Assembly (NCBI GenBank): GCA_020002185.1
Contig: CM034532.1
Location: 44,205,326-44,269,325, forward strand
DNA length: 64,000 nt
DNA from: Paraescarpia echinospica
Taxonomy: Eukaryota > Annelida > Polychaeta > Sabellida > Siboglinidae
Direction: 5' to 3'
Translations under genes and position numbers: made by a program
Shown: piece by piece, positions 33,088 to 48,100 of the stretch
How positions within the stretch are numbered: the stretch's first letter is position 1
Layout: the number at the start of each line of letters is the position of its first letter
Notes under the pieces: model-generated
Database searches by the model: none
What the model saw: only the letters and a program-made list of their open reading frames with translations
Told to the model about the DNA's origin: nothing

Positions 33088-36000
33088 CTGAAAGATGCGA
33101 CAGTTCGTTTTAATTGCAGTCTTATGTGGCTATCCGCGTACATGCATTTTGTGCGCGTTTTGTCGTGCGTACTGAAAGGAATATTTTACTGAATACACAT
33201 GATATATATATTATATTCACGTACAATCCGTGGAACGGCGCTGTCGCGTAGCGTCATCCAAAGGAGTTATAACCCCCTGCGCGGCTATTTAGCGAGGCTG
33301 CACGATGTAAAGATAATGGAACAACATGCACGACACACATTGTATGTAAGTAGTCAGCCGTAGCGTGTGCCTACGACATTTGGTGTCAGAAGTGCGTTAT
33401 GCAGAACACATTGATCAATCCACCTTAACTTCGAGGAATTCCCTAAATACATGCGTGCTATATCTTAATATGTAGTGTTGCTTTTAATATGACTTCCATA
33501 ATGTATAATGATATGATGGGTGAATTAATCTAGCAAGTAGTACGTTGTTTTAAAATTAAATAGCCAATTTCAGCATTTAGCAGCCATGTCTACTTACGTG
33601 ACGCACTGACAGCATCTCGTACTTGATGAATTTGGGTTCGTACGGCACCAATGTCGTCTCGTTGAAGCCCAAGTATCGCGAGTTACCAAAGTGATACTGC
33701 AACAGGCAATAGCACGCATCAAGAGTAGCTGCAACAACAGCTGCGCCGGTCTGCTACCCACTGCTGTTGTTGTTGCTGTCTCCGTCGCAGCGGCAGAGAC
33801 AGCAACAACAGGTGGTGAATGCTAACAATGTAACAATGCAATGTGCCTTTTTTGTTTACATAGTAACTGCGTCGGGTGTAGCCTGAGAGCCAAGCTACAC
33901 AGGCTCCCACTCTCTGCCTAGCAAGTTCTAGTAATGTTTCTGGAGTGTACCTTATCGCGGCTAAGTGAGACGTACTGCTTGACACATTTTACGCTCACTG
34001 CTCCACTGTATTAAACCATTCTGACAGATATGTCCACACAGTCACACATATCTGATTCCTGCAAAGCGCTGACGGCTCATGTATTTAGAATATTACACGT
34101 CGTGCTTTAATATTGGCCTATTTACTAATTACACGACCCTGCTCACTTTGTTATTAGCTCATTGGTTCAATTCACAGCTCTGCCACACTTTATTATTAAC
34201 CCATTTACTCAAAACTCACTACACGATTCAGTCACACTTTACTGTATTACACCTGTACTCGTTCATAGACTCACTGGCGTGTTTGCTTCTTGTATGAGCA
34301 GTATGTTTTCGAGCCGAATTCCAAACTTGCCAGTTTCATAGTAGCCCGGCTCTACAATTCAAAGACAGCGACCGATGTGGGCTACAGTGACAGTCACGCT
34401 CCCTCATCCACAGCAAAAAATTGAACAAATCGACTTTATTGCTATTTACAAAGTATTTTTGCTCCCGTGTTTAACACATGCTGTTGTATTTTCTCTCAGA
34501 AAAGATTTTGGTTGTTTAAACACACTTTGTGTTAAATGCTCCCCATATGCAAGCCGACCGTTGAACAATATACGTGTCTTTGTGGGCATGTGTGTCTATT
34601 TAATTGAATACCTTGAGAATTTATGTTTTGCTACCCAAGTGGCAGCATTTTAATAACAACGTCTGTCGTAGCATGTCTTAAACTGCACTAAATCTATAGA
34701 CTACTTTCATGTTTGTATTACTTATATTAACTTCCTTCTTTTATGCATTACCTTTATTAACCATGTTAGTCATGTTTACTAACATTGCATTGCATTCTCT
34801 TTATGCTCAAAAAACAGAAGAAAATTATCCAATGTAGGTATATTTAGTATTATTAGACAATATATTCGTTTTGTATTGTATTGTTTTGTGGCTACGTCAA
34901 CGACTTTCTTTAGCTTGATTCCGTTCGCGAAAAATGCATTTATGACAAAGTCGCGTAAAGCAAAGGCGAGCTCAATGAAACTCACCGTCAGAGACAAACA
35001 TTCCCGGATGAAGGGGACTATCACCAGGCACTTTCCTCACGGAAATGTACTGTGGTCCTGAAACACGAGCTAATTGTATCCATGGCGAAGTCATTGTATG
35101 ATACAGGATCTAAGGCAGTCAAAGGAAGTTTACTGACAATGAGTGGACGTTTACTTGCCGGTTGGACGATGTTTTCCTCATTTTGAGAATGAAATATAAA
35201 ATTGCTATGTGATGATATGAATAGTATTTTCATTTCAGTAAGTCAGAGAACAACGAAAACGTCATTTACGGTCCAACGACAACATTGAGCGTTGTTGATG
35301 TTGTTGTATGACTACTGTGTCCAACGAGGAGAACTACCTTCGTGGACCGTGAGGAAGTAGCCGATGCCGTGCCCTGTGCCGTGACGGTAGTCCCAGCCGT
35401 TCTCCCACAATATGTTGCGGGTGCGGGCGTCGAGGTCATTCCCTGAAGATGCCAAGTTTACATTATTTAGAACGCTGATACACACACTTTGGACACTTAA
35501 TGTGGCCTACAATGAACAACATTATGTGAATACCCAGCAGAGGCTGATTAAGGGGTACTCGTTTTGATTGTGAGCCCCCCCCCCCACCGAAAGCCAAGCC
35601 ATAGGCCAAGATGTGCATTTTAATTATTTTTAAATGACAATTTTTTGATCTAACATTTTATTTTATCTTCCCAGCAAACGCAACCTTGTCGTAATATTTC
35701 CGTTATGATAACGTTACAAACAATATTTATTATACGAAGTTGAGATCGCAATGCGACTCTACCTCTGCACATTTATGCAGCTGAAATGAATTGAGAATGA
35801 CTGGCCGTCAACAACGGAGAGATGGTTAACTTCTTTTCATTGATTTCAATAGAGTGCGATGTTTTGAGGAACGTTTACTTTCCCTCAATAGATGAAGACA
35901 GTTCGTACGAAGTTTAAGTGGAACCGCGACAGGACGTTTCAAAATTTTCATCGTTTTTGCCTTCTTCTTGTTATTATTATCATAATTATTATTACATCGT

Positions 36001-39000
36001 TTAATTGTTGTTGCAGTAAACGGGCACGATGATTTCGCGATGTGGACTAGAAGCTCCACAATGCACGCGACAGGAACTTGAGGAAACATTTCTCTCCAAC
36101 TTCGACCGAAAGAGACGAGACATCAGATACCGTTCAAGTTGACGATTTCAGATCCGTCACATATCCTGCTGATGGATGAGAAAAGTATCTGGTATACTTC
36201 TGTTGAGGCCACTAAGATATTTATAAACTTCACAACATATTCAGCTGGTGGGCTGTTGAGTTTCAGCGCTCTCTTTTTAGTTTTTTTTCTAATTCGTTGA
36301 TATATTTTTGATAATAGGGGTTCCAGGCTGGGGACGCATATTTCAGAACTAGTCTAATCATAAAGTTGTGTAATGTTTTTATACTTTTTTTAGATCTGCT
36401 TTCAAAACATCTTTTAATTAATCCTATCCGTTGGTTTGCTTTTGATGTAATATGTTTTGTGTGTGTGCTTGGTTTTAAGTTACTACTTTTTGACTATCTA
36501 CTACTTCTAATATCTGTCCATTTAATGTACATGTATAATGTCAAATATACTTTTCTCCGGTAGCAGGGGGGTTATACCTGTACACGGATGAAAGGTGAAC
36601 TCGATAATTATCGTGAAACTCGAGGTTACCGATGGTAGGTATGTAGATCCTTCTGCTATAGGGCCTATTTGCAAACTCACGGCTGCAGCACAAACGCAGT
36701 TTACTCATGACAGAAACTATAACAAGAACCATGCAAGTAGGTGGCTGTTTGATCATGTCAGATCCAAAGATCACCCCAGTGACCTGGTGGCGTTAGCACG
36801 TAGGACGTACGGACTTCGTGCTTGCGCAGCAAATGGAACAGGCGACAAAGTTTTAAATCAGTGTTATTTATATTGTATGATGGGTTTCTTTGTCTTTCGT
36901 TGACGACTTCTCTCTATGAAAATTCTGAAAGATCCTACGGCCTATTTAGGATGCAGAGTAGCTAGACCTACAGGGCTTATCTGTTGAATTCTATGATGTT
37001 TTTGTTCAGTTGTTTGTTACCAATTTACTCCATTTTCCGTTTTATTTACTTATTTATTGTGTATTTGAGTGGGGTCCCCGAGAGCTCGGGGCCCTGGGCA
37101 CGTACTCCAGTTGCCCCTATGGCAATACGTCACATAATTATTACCCAGTCTATTCGTATTGGTCTGGGTTCTGTTATCAAGATTGGCTGCTATTCTGTTC
37201 TTGTGGGTGTTACTATTGAAAGCTAAACGTGCCCAGATTACCCACATGTATGTTTGTTTTACTGTTGTTACATCCACATGACTGGATGCTTGTTCGGGGC
37301 CTTACAGTGCCATTGATGGCACACGCTGCATATTTAATTTATGGTGAAATACTCGTCGTAAAATGTCATCGATGATATACTCAACACACAGAAACAATGA
37401 TGACCTACTCAGCATATGGAGTCAATGGGAACACACTCAACTTGTATATCCAATGATGACACACTAAGCGTACAAAGACAAGGGTAACACACTAAGCGTA
37501 CAAAGACAAGGGTAACACACTAAGCGTACGAAGACAAGGGTGGTACGTACACAAGGCGTACAGTGGACTGCAAAGAAAGATGCGAACCATCGATGACACA
37601 TACGTCGTCAGTGACAACACATTCAGGTTGTATGGTGAATGGTGACACACTCGTCAAGAGAGTCACTAGTGACACACTCACCGTGCAGTCCTTGTGGCCA
37701 CACCGTCGTTGCCAGCTCAATCGATGCAATCAGTACTCGCGTATACGCCTCCTGTGTACATGCAAGTAGTTATAATTTACTTTGGTATAACACATTTTTG
37801 TTGATACAAATGTGTAATTTCACAAAAATAGGGTTACATTTATCTAAGAAAAATTATTATCATCATAACCACTGTTATCGTCAACCTCATCGTTTCAGTC
37901 AGTGTTATCTTTTCTGCTTTTCTTGTCGTTATGGTCATAATTGTAATATTTTCTATCAACTTTCCCTACCGTCAAATCTCGGGTACTTCTCGTTGACATC
38001 GTCAATGTTACTTGTCCGCATTACTGACATTCTGTGGATTGTGTTGGTGTTAGTGATGATGGTTGGCGTTGTGTTGTGTTGTTGTTGGCCGTGGTGATTG
38101 TGTTGGTGTTAGTGATGATGGTTGGCGTTGTGTTGTTGTTGTTGTTGGCCGTGGTGATTGTGTTGGTGTTAGTGATGATGGTTGGCGTTGTGTTGTTGTT
38201 GTTGTTGGCCGTGGTGATTGTGTTGGTGTTAGTGATGATGGTTGGCGTTGTGTTGTTGTTGTTGTTGGCCGTGGTGATTGTGTTGGTGTTAGTGATGATG
38301 GTTGGCGTTGTGTTGTTGTTGTTGTTGGCCGTGGTGATTGTGTTGGTGTTAGTGATGATGGTTGGCGTTGTGTTGTTGTTGTTGTTGGCCGTGGTGATTG
38401 TGTTGGTGTTAGTGATGATGGTTGGCGTTGTGTTGTTGTTGTTGTTGGCCGTGGTGATTGTGTTGGTGTTAGTGATGATGGTTGGCGTTGTGTTGTTGTT
38501 GTTGTTGGCCGTGGTGATTGTGTTGGTGTTAGTGATGATGGTTGGCGTTGTGTTGTTGTTGTTGTTGGCCGTGGTGATTGTGTTGGTGTTAGTGATGATG
38601 GTTGGCGTTGTGTTGTTGTTGTTGTTGGCCGTGGTGATTGTGTTGGTGTTAGTGATGATGGTTGGCGTTGTGTTGTTGTTGTTGTTGGCCGTGGTGATTG
38701 TGTTGGTGTTAGTGATGATGGTTGGCGTTGTGTTGTTGTTGTTGTTGGCCGTGGTGATTGTCGTGGTAGTGGTAATGGTGTGGTAGTAGCTGTGATGACG
38801 ATGGCGGTAGTGGTAGTAGTTGGTGGCGGTGGCGGTGGTAGTGGAGCATATGTGTAGTAGTTTGCATATTCTGTGTCAATCCACCTGTGCACATGTGATC
38901 GTGCGTACCTTTTCAAGGTCCGTTGGCGTTCCGTAGTGGAAGGTCCTTGTGACGTCAGTGGTCCCATCACTGAAAAAAGATGATACGTTACACTTAACAG

Positions 39001-39148
39001 CGCTATGGAGGAACGCATATTATACACTTATATATTACAGGTATTCTCATCCAACATCGACACTATTCAAAGTTTTTTTAGTGGATCGAGCGGATCATTA
39101 AGCACGCACACACATACACTCAGGCACACACGCGCACACACGCACGGA

Positions 39149-39187
<39 letters not shown>

Positions 39188-42100
39188 ACAATGAAATCCA
39201 CCAAAATGCATACATATTCAATCATTTTGTTTGAGAACGCATGCCCAGAAACAGAAAAAATCACGTTCTAAATAGGGATGCGTAATACGTAAAATAACGA
39301 ATTACCACCAAACACGTCTTACAGATATTGTCCGCCCGAGTCGAGCAGGTAGACACGGTCCGTTCTGATGCGAGTGTCCGTCACGTTATCAGGGCCATAG
39401 TGGATGATCGCTGCGTTCTCTCCAACGGCTGAGATTGTCCGGAAACTGATGCCACGATTGAAATCGTACGTGCTGTAAAAGGGGTAAAGTGTATTTGCGT
39501 TAACAGCGTCTGCAGAAGAACTTGAAATGTTGACAGGTTTCAACATTAGTTAGACGTCCGTACGCAGAACTGGCGAGAAGCGACGAGACACGCCGAAGGT
39601 TAACGTTGTATTAGCTGTCGCCTCAACAGTCAACAAACAAATAACTACGACCGATCAGGGTATTAAATAAAAATGTCGCGTCGGACACCAGCCAATGATA
39701 ATCCCGTCGTTTCTCGTCTGCCGTGTACAGTCGAGCGTAAGCCTAATGTTGGTAACTATCTAGTTACCAAGAACACTAGGGATGACCATCCTTACACAAA
39801 TTTAAAATGTAGAATCACTACGCATAAGACAAGCGTGTAGTCCTTCCTCAAAAAAAGACACCACCTCCTTGTACAAAAGGGCAGCGGTTCGTAACACCTG
39901 GGTCGCGACCCGGAATTTGTTCGCCAAGCCATTTGGAGTGGGTCGCCATATGTCACCAGTGTCTGTCCGAACCTTTATTTATTGTCCCGTTAGCCCGTTC
40001 TACAATAATGCCTGATGGATAAGTAATAATTTATGCCAAATATGGCAAGATGTTATAACGCCGGATGATATAATGTAACTTTTTTACGCGACATTTGGCG
40101 TAAATTGTTAATCCCGCGTGCATTTGGTACGGGTCGTATTCCGGTTGATGACGTCGAAAACGCGTCATGCGCGCAATAGATAAAAATCGATGCATTTTCT
40201 ATTCATTCTACATCGAGGCTTTCAAAGTACACTTTCACAGACACGTATCACTTTAATCCAGGCACACGATATCTTTATTATATTGCCTGCCTCCTTATTT
40301 TCTCTAGTATGACATAAATTTAGTTCTTAATTAGTTAGTGTATTATCCTTCAAACATTGTCAAAATAATGCGCCATCATAGTTTCAACTAGCAAGTGGTG
40401 GTTATCCTCTTTTTGCGTCAAAAAACCAACGAAAGGGCCTGGTTTGGTGATGTTCAGCGAGCAAGTTTAATCAACGTTCTCTTCATTCTTTTATGTTAAA
40501 CATATTAATGTTAGCATAATTTACCTTATAGTAGCATTTATTATAACTGCTTGAAGGCATTGGTCGCCGAGTAAATCATGCATCCGGAATTTGGGTCACA
40601 GTCAGAAAAGGTTAAGAACCGCTGCAATAGGGCCTATAAAAACTATTTTGAACATAAATAAATTATGATATGGCACCTTGCAAGCGGCAACTCAGGGCAA
40701 AACGACACTTAGTTTGCAACGACTGCCAGAGCTGGGTGGATTTTGCGTTGTCTGGCTGTCCAAAATCATGGGCAGAGACCAAAGATGACGGATTCACCTT
40801 TCGGTGTATGGGGTGTTTGAGGGTGGAATGTCTGATGAAGGAGGTGTGTAAGTTGACGGATATAGTGAAGGAGATGGAGGTGAGACTCAACATAGAAATA
40901 GATGGAGCAGAGAGGGATGACGCGGAGAGAGTTGAGAATTCTACAACACAGAAGGAGCAGAGTTGTGACACGGAGACTGAAGAAAGGAGACTGAGAGGAG
41001 GGAAGGTGACCGGTGTGAAGGAACAAGAAATTGAGAAGACAGAGGGACGGAGGAAAAGTGTTCGGCAAAGGAAAAGAAAACGGGTCAGTGGGGATAGATC
41101 AACAGGTACTCAGACTGTAGAGAACAAGGAAAGGCGCGACAGCGATACAGGTGGTGAAGAGGTATATACCACAGAGGCAGTTGGTAAGACTGTGAGACAG
41201 AAGACTGATGGAAAAAGACAGTGTTCAGCAAAAAAACAGAAAACATGACAGGCGTGAAGGTGACAGGGGAGAAAGTGACCGTAGTGAAGGAGGTAGCCGG
41301 GGAAAAGGGACGGGAGAGGAGAGAAGAAAATGTGATGGGAGGAAAGATGAAGGGATGAAAGGAAGTGAGAGTAAATGTGCTAGAAGAGAAGATGACAGGA
41401 GGAAAGAGGACAAGAGAAAACGCGACAGGAAAGAAGGGAACGGAAGAGAATGTGACAGGAGAGAAGACGGCAAGAGGAAAAGACAACAACCAGACATATG
41501 CAAACCGGAGGAGCTACTCCGAAGCAGTGATTGAGGGGGCAAGGAGAAAAGAGAGTGTTTATGGGTGATTCAATTCTGAGAAAAACAGACCAGACTATAT
41601 GCGAGGGGAAGGACGTTGTTGTATGTCTACCGGGGGCTAAGATAGAGCATGTGACCGAAATGGTAGAGAAGGTATTGGGGCATGGCAAGGAAGGGTCTAT
41701 ACTAGAACACATAGGGACAAACAATGCAGACAAGGAGGGAACAACTGGGATAGTTCAGAAGTACAGACATCTAGTGAGGAAGCTAAAGAAGACAAGAGTG
41801 GAACAGGTTGTTCTCTCAGGAATTTTGCCAGTAATGGGAGGAAGGGGGGCAACATACAGAAACTGTAAGAGGATGGCGATCAACGCACTAGTTGAGCAGA
41901 TGTGTGAAGAAGACGGGGTGGGATTCATAGATTTATGGGGGTACTTTGTTGGGAGATGGCCTCCATCTAAGTGGAAAGGGGGCAGCAGTATTCTCAGAGA
42001 ATCTGCTGCGATCTGTTGACAGCAGGACAGGTTGCATCTATTTAAACTAAATTCGCAGGGGGGACTCGCAGAGAAGCCTGAAACAGGAGGCATAGTTAAG

Positions 42101-45100
42101 GACAGCAAAAATAATTCAGCAAAGAACAGTCTGGAAAACTGTTCTGAAGCTGGATATAAATGTGTTTGTTTAAATGCAAGAAGTATAGTAAACAAAAGAA
42201 ATGAACTAAACATTATGGTAGAAGATATTGACCCTCACATAATAGGTATAACCGAATCATGGGCAACCACCGATATATCAGATGCCGAATTGGGACTGAC
42301 AGGATATGTAATGTTTAGGAAAGATAGAATAGGAAGAAGGGGAGGTGGAGTTATTTTATGTATTAAAGAATCTATCCAGGCTTATGAAATGAAATTAGAC
42401 AGAGAAGCAGATTGGGTAGTGAGGACCACAAGTTCTTAGTTTTAGTACAAGATAGTTTCCTTTCTCAACATGTGCTAGAACCAACCAGGGGAGAGAATGT
42501 GTTAGACATAGTTTTGTCCTCACAGAATGAATTAGTTCACAATGTCAGGATATGTGAGCCACTGGGGAATAGTGATCACAACCAGATACATTTTACCATC
42601 AAAGTAAAATAAGAAAGGAATAGTAAAAAGCAGTACAGGAGAAATTTCCACAAAAGAAAGTATAAGGACATAAGGAAATATTTAGCAAAGATAGACTGGA
42701 ATAAAACACTGAAGAGAATAAGACAGCAACAGGATGCTGGAATATCTTAAAGAGTGAAATTGAATGCATCATCATCAAATTTGTTCCCTTAAAAAACTCG
42801 AGAAACGGTCCAAAAAGAAACACTTATCGAAAGAAGCCATTAGCAACATTAAGTATAAACAAATGATGTGGAAGTCATATAGACGTACTGGAAATGACGA
42901 AGACTACAACATTTATAAAGAAGCACTAAACCAAGCTACAGCTGAAATAAAAAATTCAAAGAGAAGCTATGAACATAAATTAACTTGTACTATAAAACAT
43001 GACAGCAAGAGTTTTTATGCGTATGTTCGAAGCAAACAGAAAGTTCAGGATAAGGTCGGTCCTCTAGAAGATAGTGTTGGAAATATAATATCAGAAGGAT
43101 TCTTAATGGCAGAAGACCTGAATGAGTATTTTAGTTCAGTGTTTACCAGAGAAGACACTAGTTCACTGCCAGTACCAGAGGCTAAGTTCAAGGGGGCAGA
43201 ATCAGACTATTTAAGACAGTTAATTGTAACCCCAGAAAAGGTAGCTAAGAAAATTAGGGCTATGAAGGATAATAAATCACCTGGAGTGGATGGTATTCCA
43301 CCCAAACTACTATTGGAAATTGTAGAACAAATTAGCATACCGCTTGCAACAGTTTTCAAATTGTCATTAGAAGAGGGAGTGGTTCCTTTAGAATGGAAAG
43401 AAGCAAACATTATACCGTTGTTTAAAAAAGGTTCGAGAAACAAGTCAAATAATTATACACCAGTTAGTTTAACATCGGTTATTTGTAAATTATTAGAAAG
43501 ACTAATTAAAGATCACATGGTGGATTTTCTTGTTAAACATAACTTGATAAACCCATCTCAACATGGGTTTCTAAAAGCGAGGTCATGCTTAACAAATATG
43601 TTGTTTTTTGGAAGATATCACTAAGTGGGTAGATGATGGATCACCAGTAGATATCATCTTCAAAAATCTTTCGACAAAGTGCAACATCAAAGATTACTGC
43701 TTAAACTAAAGGCCCATGGAATAGGAAATGGTATAATTAACTGGATAGAAAAATGGCTGATTGACAGAAGACAACGGGTAGTTGTTGATGGGGAGGCTTC
43801 AAACTGGAAATCAGTTTTGAGTGGGGTTCCACAGGGATCAGTACTGGGACCTATATTATTCTTAATATATATAAACGATTTGGACGATGATATAGCTAGC
43901 AAGGTGTTGAAATTTGCAGATGATACAAAAGTGTTTAGAAGGATTACAAGTGATGGAGATAGACAGCATTTACATGATGATCTTGACAGGTTGATCAAAT
44001 GATCTGAAAAGTGACAAATGTTGTTCAATTTTGGGAAATGTAAATGCCTTCACACAGGACATGGGAACGAATATGTAGAATATACAATGGGGGGAACTGT
44101 ACTTAGGGCTGACAATTAGTGCTGACATGAAGGTTTCAGAGCAGTGTGGAATTGCAGCTTCAAAAGGAAATCAAATCCTTGGATTGATTAGGCGAAATAT
44201 AGCTTATAAAGAAAAATAACTAATAATACCGCTGTACAAAACAATAGTTAGGCCTCATTTAGAATATTGTATACAAGCGTGGAGGCCATACCGCAAGAAG
44301 GACATAGATATGCTAGAAAGAGTACAGAGGAGAGCGACTAAAATGATACCAAAACTGAGGAATCTTAGTTATGAAAAACGCTTAAAAGAATGTGGTTTAA
44401 CAACACTAGAGACCAGGAGATTGAGAGGAGATCAGATAGAAGTGTTTAAAATATTGAATGGTTATGAAAATATTGATAGAAGTATGTTTTTTTTCAGTTA
44501 AGAAAGATAGAAAGACTAGAGGACATGAAGTTACATTAGTAAAGGAGCAGTGTAGATTAGACGTAAGAAAGTTCTCATTTTCACAAAGGACTGGATTAAT
44601 GGAACAGATTATCTGATGATTGTGTGGGTGCTAGTAGTGTGAATATGTTTAAAAATAAAATCGACACATACCTCAGAAGGGCTGGATATATGTATGTAGA
44701 TAAAAGGATTGGACTCTCGATAAGCCAAAGGGCTTCTTTGTCCATCTGCCATCTAGAGTTAATTCTCTGGATGGCAATCTTGTTAAATCTATATATATTG
44801 TTACCGTCTTCCTCACACAAGACAACGGCGATTACGATCTTCCTTGGACATGGCAAACATAGATGTATGTACCCTCCTCGCGCAAGACAAACACCACTCA
44901 CGGATTTGTTCGTATAGTTCAGACAAACTGTTTGTAACAGTCATGATACGCTCGCACAAGGACACACGGTCTCCCTCGCACAAGAAAATCGGGGGACCCC
45001 CACTACGGACAGACGTGAATTAGCCACGACCTCCATCATACACTTTGTTGAACAATCCACCTTCAGATTCAGCCAGGCATACACTCACTAACTATCTGTC

Positions 45101-48100
45101 ATGTACCTTCTGATTTGAGCGAGTTTTCGGGCAGCGGAGATCTCTGTCCAGTACGCACCCGCTGTCACCTGCGCACGGTCACGTCCAGCGTTAGCAAACA
45201 ATCAGTAGCCGGGTAATTATGAAATATATAATCGTGAACCTAACCACACTTCTCTCGAATGAGACCATTCTGAAAGTGTATTGTTTGGATCACGTTTAAC
45301 GGCGGACACCATGTATATATATATATATATATACATATATAAAACACTCCCAGCGCTCTACCAAATAACACTTAAATTGTACGGTAAGGTGAAATATAAA
45401 GATATATATATATATATATATATCACCTTACCGTACCATTTAAGTGTCATTTGTTAGAGCGCTGGGAGTGTTAAATAGCATTCTACCTCCATGCACTGTG
45501 ACATCAGTAATATGAACAAGTGCTCTTTGACACGGTATACGGATTTTAGAAGAGTATTTGTGGAATGTGCATTACGTGGAACTGTTATGCATTTTTAGAC
45601 GTAGCTGTCGAATAATACTTTTATTCAGAGTTTAGTGGAACAACCGCTGCATATGATGTTATTCTAAAACAACTTATCCCATGATCTTTTAGAGAGGTAT
45701 TTGCTATACAAACCCCACAGTTGCGTTTTCACATACCTGTTCTTCGAGAAGGGCCGCAAATTCGACGAGGGCTGCTGAGTCGCGAACCTAACGAAGAAAC
45801 AATATTAGTGACTCTGCTAGGAAATTAACCATGTACAGTAGCTCTGGCTTGTTTACCTGTAATGTGTAGTTTCTCTCTTGACGCTTCTTGACATGCTTTG
45901 CAAGCTCTTCTTCACTAAACGTGGACAAACACCTGCTAACAATTGTTAGAATAATAATAAAGTTAATTGGTGGCTATTGGCGCTACCAAGCGATCATGTT
46001 GTTATTGTTGTATTCTTCCAAACAAAACACTGATGTGTCCGGCTATTATTAATTGTACAATGGGCAATTTACAGGAAAAGATGCTTGCCAAACCAGGGCC
46101 CAAACGCAACAAAGCGGCACAACTAAACAAGCGTGTGCAGTTGGACGACTAAAACATAATATTATAATTATCTAAATAGCGGTAAACAAATACCTGACAT
46201 TCCATATAACGTCTCTGTTCCGTTGGGTTCTTGACCGATTTCATCAATGTCAGCGGGGAGAAATCAACGACTCGTTTTTCCTGCAAGTAAGACGCCACTA
46301 CTGAATGAAAATTAAAAGAAACACCATGCAAATCCTCGACGCTTGTATGCACGCACGCAAGCACGCGCGCGCTCACACATGCACGCACGCACATACACAC
46401 ACACACAAACACACACACACACACGCGTGCACACACACACACACAAACACATGTAACTTGATCAACTCTTAATACCATTCACGGAAAATTCGACATTTCA
46501 TATTCAAATTTTGTCGTTGCTGTTGTTCAATCGTACTAACCCCAGCTGCGAGTAAAACCGCGTAGCTTGCCGATGGTGAAATCCCAATCATAAATATATT
46601 GTCATTGGCGGAGATGGCACGCAATTCTTTGAGAGCTTCCGTGTGTTCTTTGATCTACAACAAACGTTTACATGCATATTAATTCAAACAGACCCATGTT
46701 TGTATGAACAGGGGAACGTCTGACCAGTTCAATATCTACAGAACACCATTGAAAACACGAAAAGCATAATGGTGCACACATATTGAGATCTCGCGTGACT
46801 GGTTTTTGATGTGATGCGAGGGCATTTGTGCATCAATACATTTCTATGGTTCCCACAGCAAGACCGGCAGAGGCAGATACTTAAAGAACAAAGTACAGCT
46901 GTCTACTAATTCAGCGAACGTCAACACTTTGAGTAGGGTCTCTGTCTGGGGTACAGTCTCCATCACTGACTTGCGAGGATGAATGGATGAATGAGACGTT
47001 TACATCTACTAGCTTACCACCTATGGATCACACCCACCCATGGATCACACCCACCCATGGATCACACCCACCCATGGATCACACCCACCCATGGAGCAAG
47101 AAACTACTCGTTTACGGTGACGCCATCTTGATAATTGATCACCACTCAAACACGTAAGTAAATAACTAAATAACCCTGCGGTGTTTTATAAAATAAATAG
47201 CCTATTTGATACATACGAGACCAATGGTCGAAGGAAGCGAATGAACAGAACAAAAGTGCATGTAAATATTCCAAGGCATAGTAATATATAGATGATGGTC
47301 CGTTACGTTTTGATAATTGATCGCGAAATTAAAATGAAACAAAACCATCTTCAAATTATAACCGGGTTATTGGGTTTGATGAGTTGGAAAACGATCAATG
47401 TTTTGTTGGTCTTTATTTGCCAACGCGTCAGACAATCCGGAATGTTTTGGGCAAATACTTCCTACCCTTTGTCTGTGTTAACAGTTGATTAGTCCGAGTT
47501 CGGTCATATGTTAAACGACGACCTACTAAAACCCGTACTACACATACAACGAAACCGTCACCAGTGCGGCCACATGCAGAATTGTGGGTCACGGTTTGGT
47601 TGCATGTGGAGCCAAACTGCATGTACTCACGCGCACGCATAACGTTCTGTCCTTCGTACACGCACTGTCGAGATGTTCGCTGATGTTTTTCGCTGTTGGC
47701 ATTTCCTGATAGTTGACCAAATACAACCTAGAATTGCAAACGTTGTCAGATGTTCCACATTAAAAATGCATGACTGTTGTTTTATACCGTAATTTCAAAG
47801 AAAATCGATGATTGCATCACTCATATCTCACAATGGCCACATGTTATACATGGAATTGGAAGATATTAGATGGCATATATTTTATACACCGGCATAGCAT
47901 TGCACACAAAAATTATCCAGGTAAAGAAGAAAGAACAAACTGCTAAATGTGACACTACCTGATCTCCTCTTGAAGAATGATGGCGTATGAGTAGAAGAGT
48001 GGACTGTATTCTATGTCGGAACCCCGCAGGTTGAATAACCCTGAAAAAGGTAAGGCAAACGAACATGTCAACCAATTACGTAGTTGTCGCAATTACTAGC

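Larger units (their letters stand above)
40664..44790 (+). mobile_element. CR1-like LINE copy A (decayed)
   Basis: Same family as the copy at 55631-59749, but with an additional 5' part starting [13 protein letters not shown]. Both end with GGCAATCTTGTTAAATCT. Copy A carries frameshifts in ORF1, a deletion of about 200 nt in the endonuclease (near 42412), frame breaks in the RT (near 43600-43680) and in-frame stops near 44000. It is inserted antisense to XPNPEP2 in intron 12. There is no poly(A) tail. Confidence 0.92.

Noticed and set aside
36595..36903. 102-residue plus-strand open frame near 36.6 kb
   Set aside because: No recognisable domain, no splice context on that strand, and it lies within an intron next to a LINE fragment; treated as chance.
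38034..39027. 250-325-residue frames in the 60-bp array
   Set aside because: Pure repeat translation ([12 protein letters not shown] and similar) between XPNPEP2 exons 14 and 15.
45857..45917. Exon-like segment TGAAGAAGAGCTTGC...ACAG between XPNPEP2 exons 10 and 11
   Set aside because: Exons 10 and 11 join directly in phase 0 and match the family; including this piece would introduce a stop or shift the frame.
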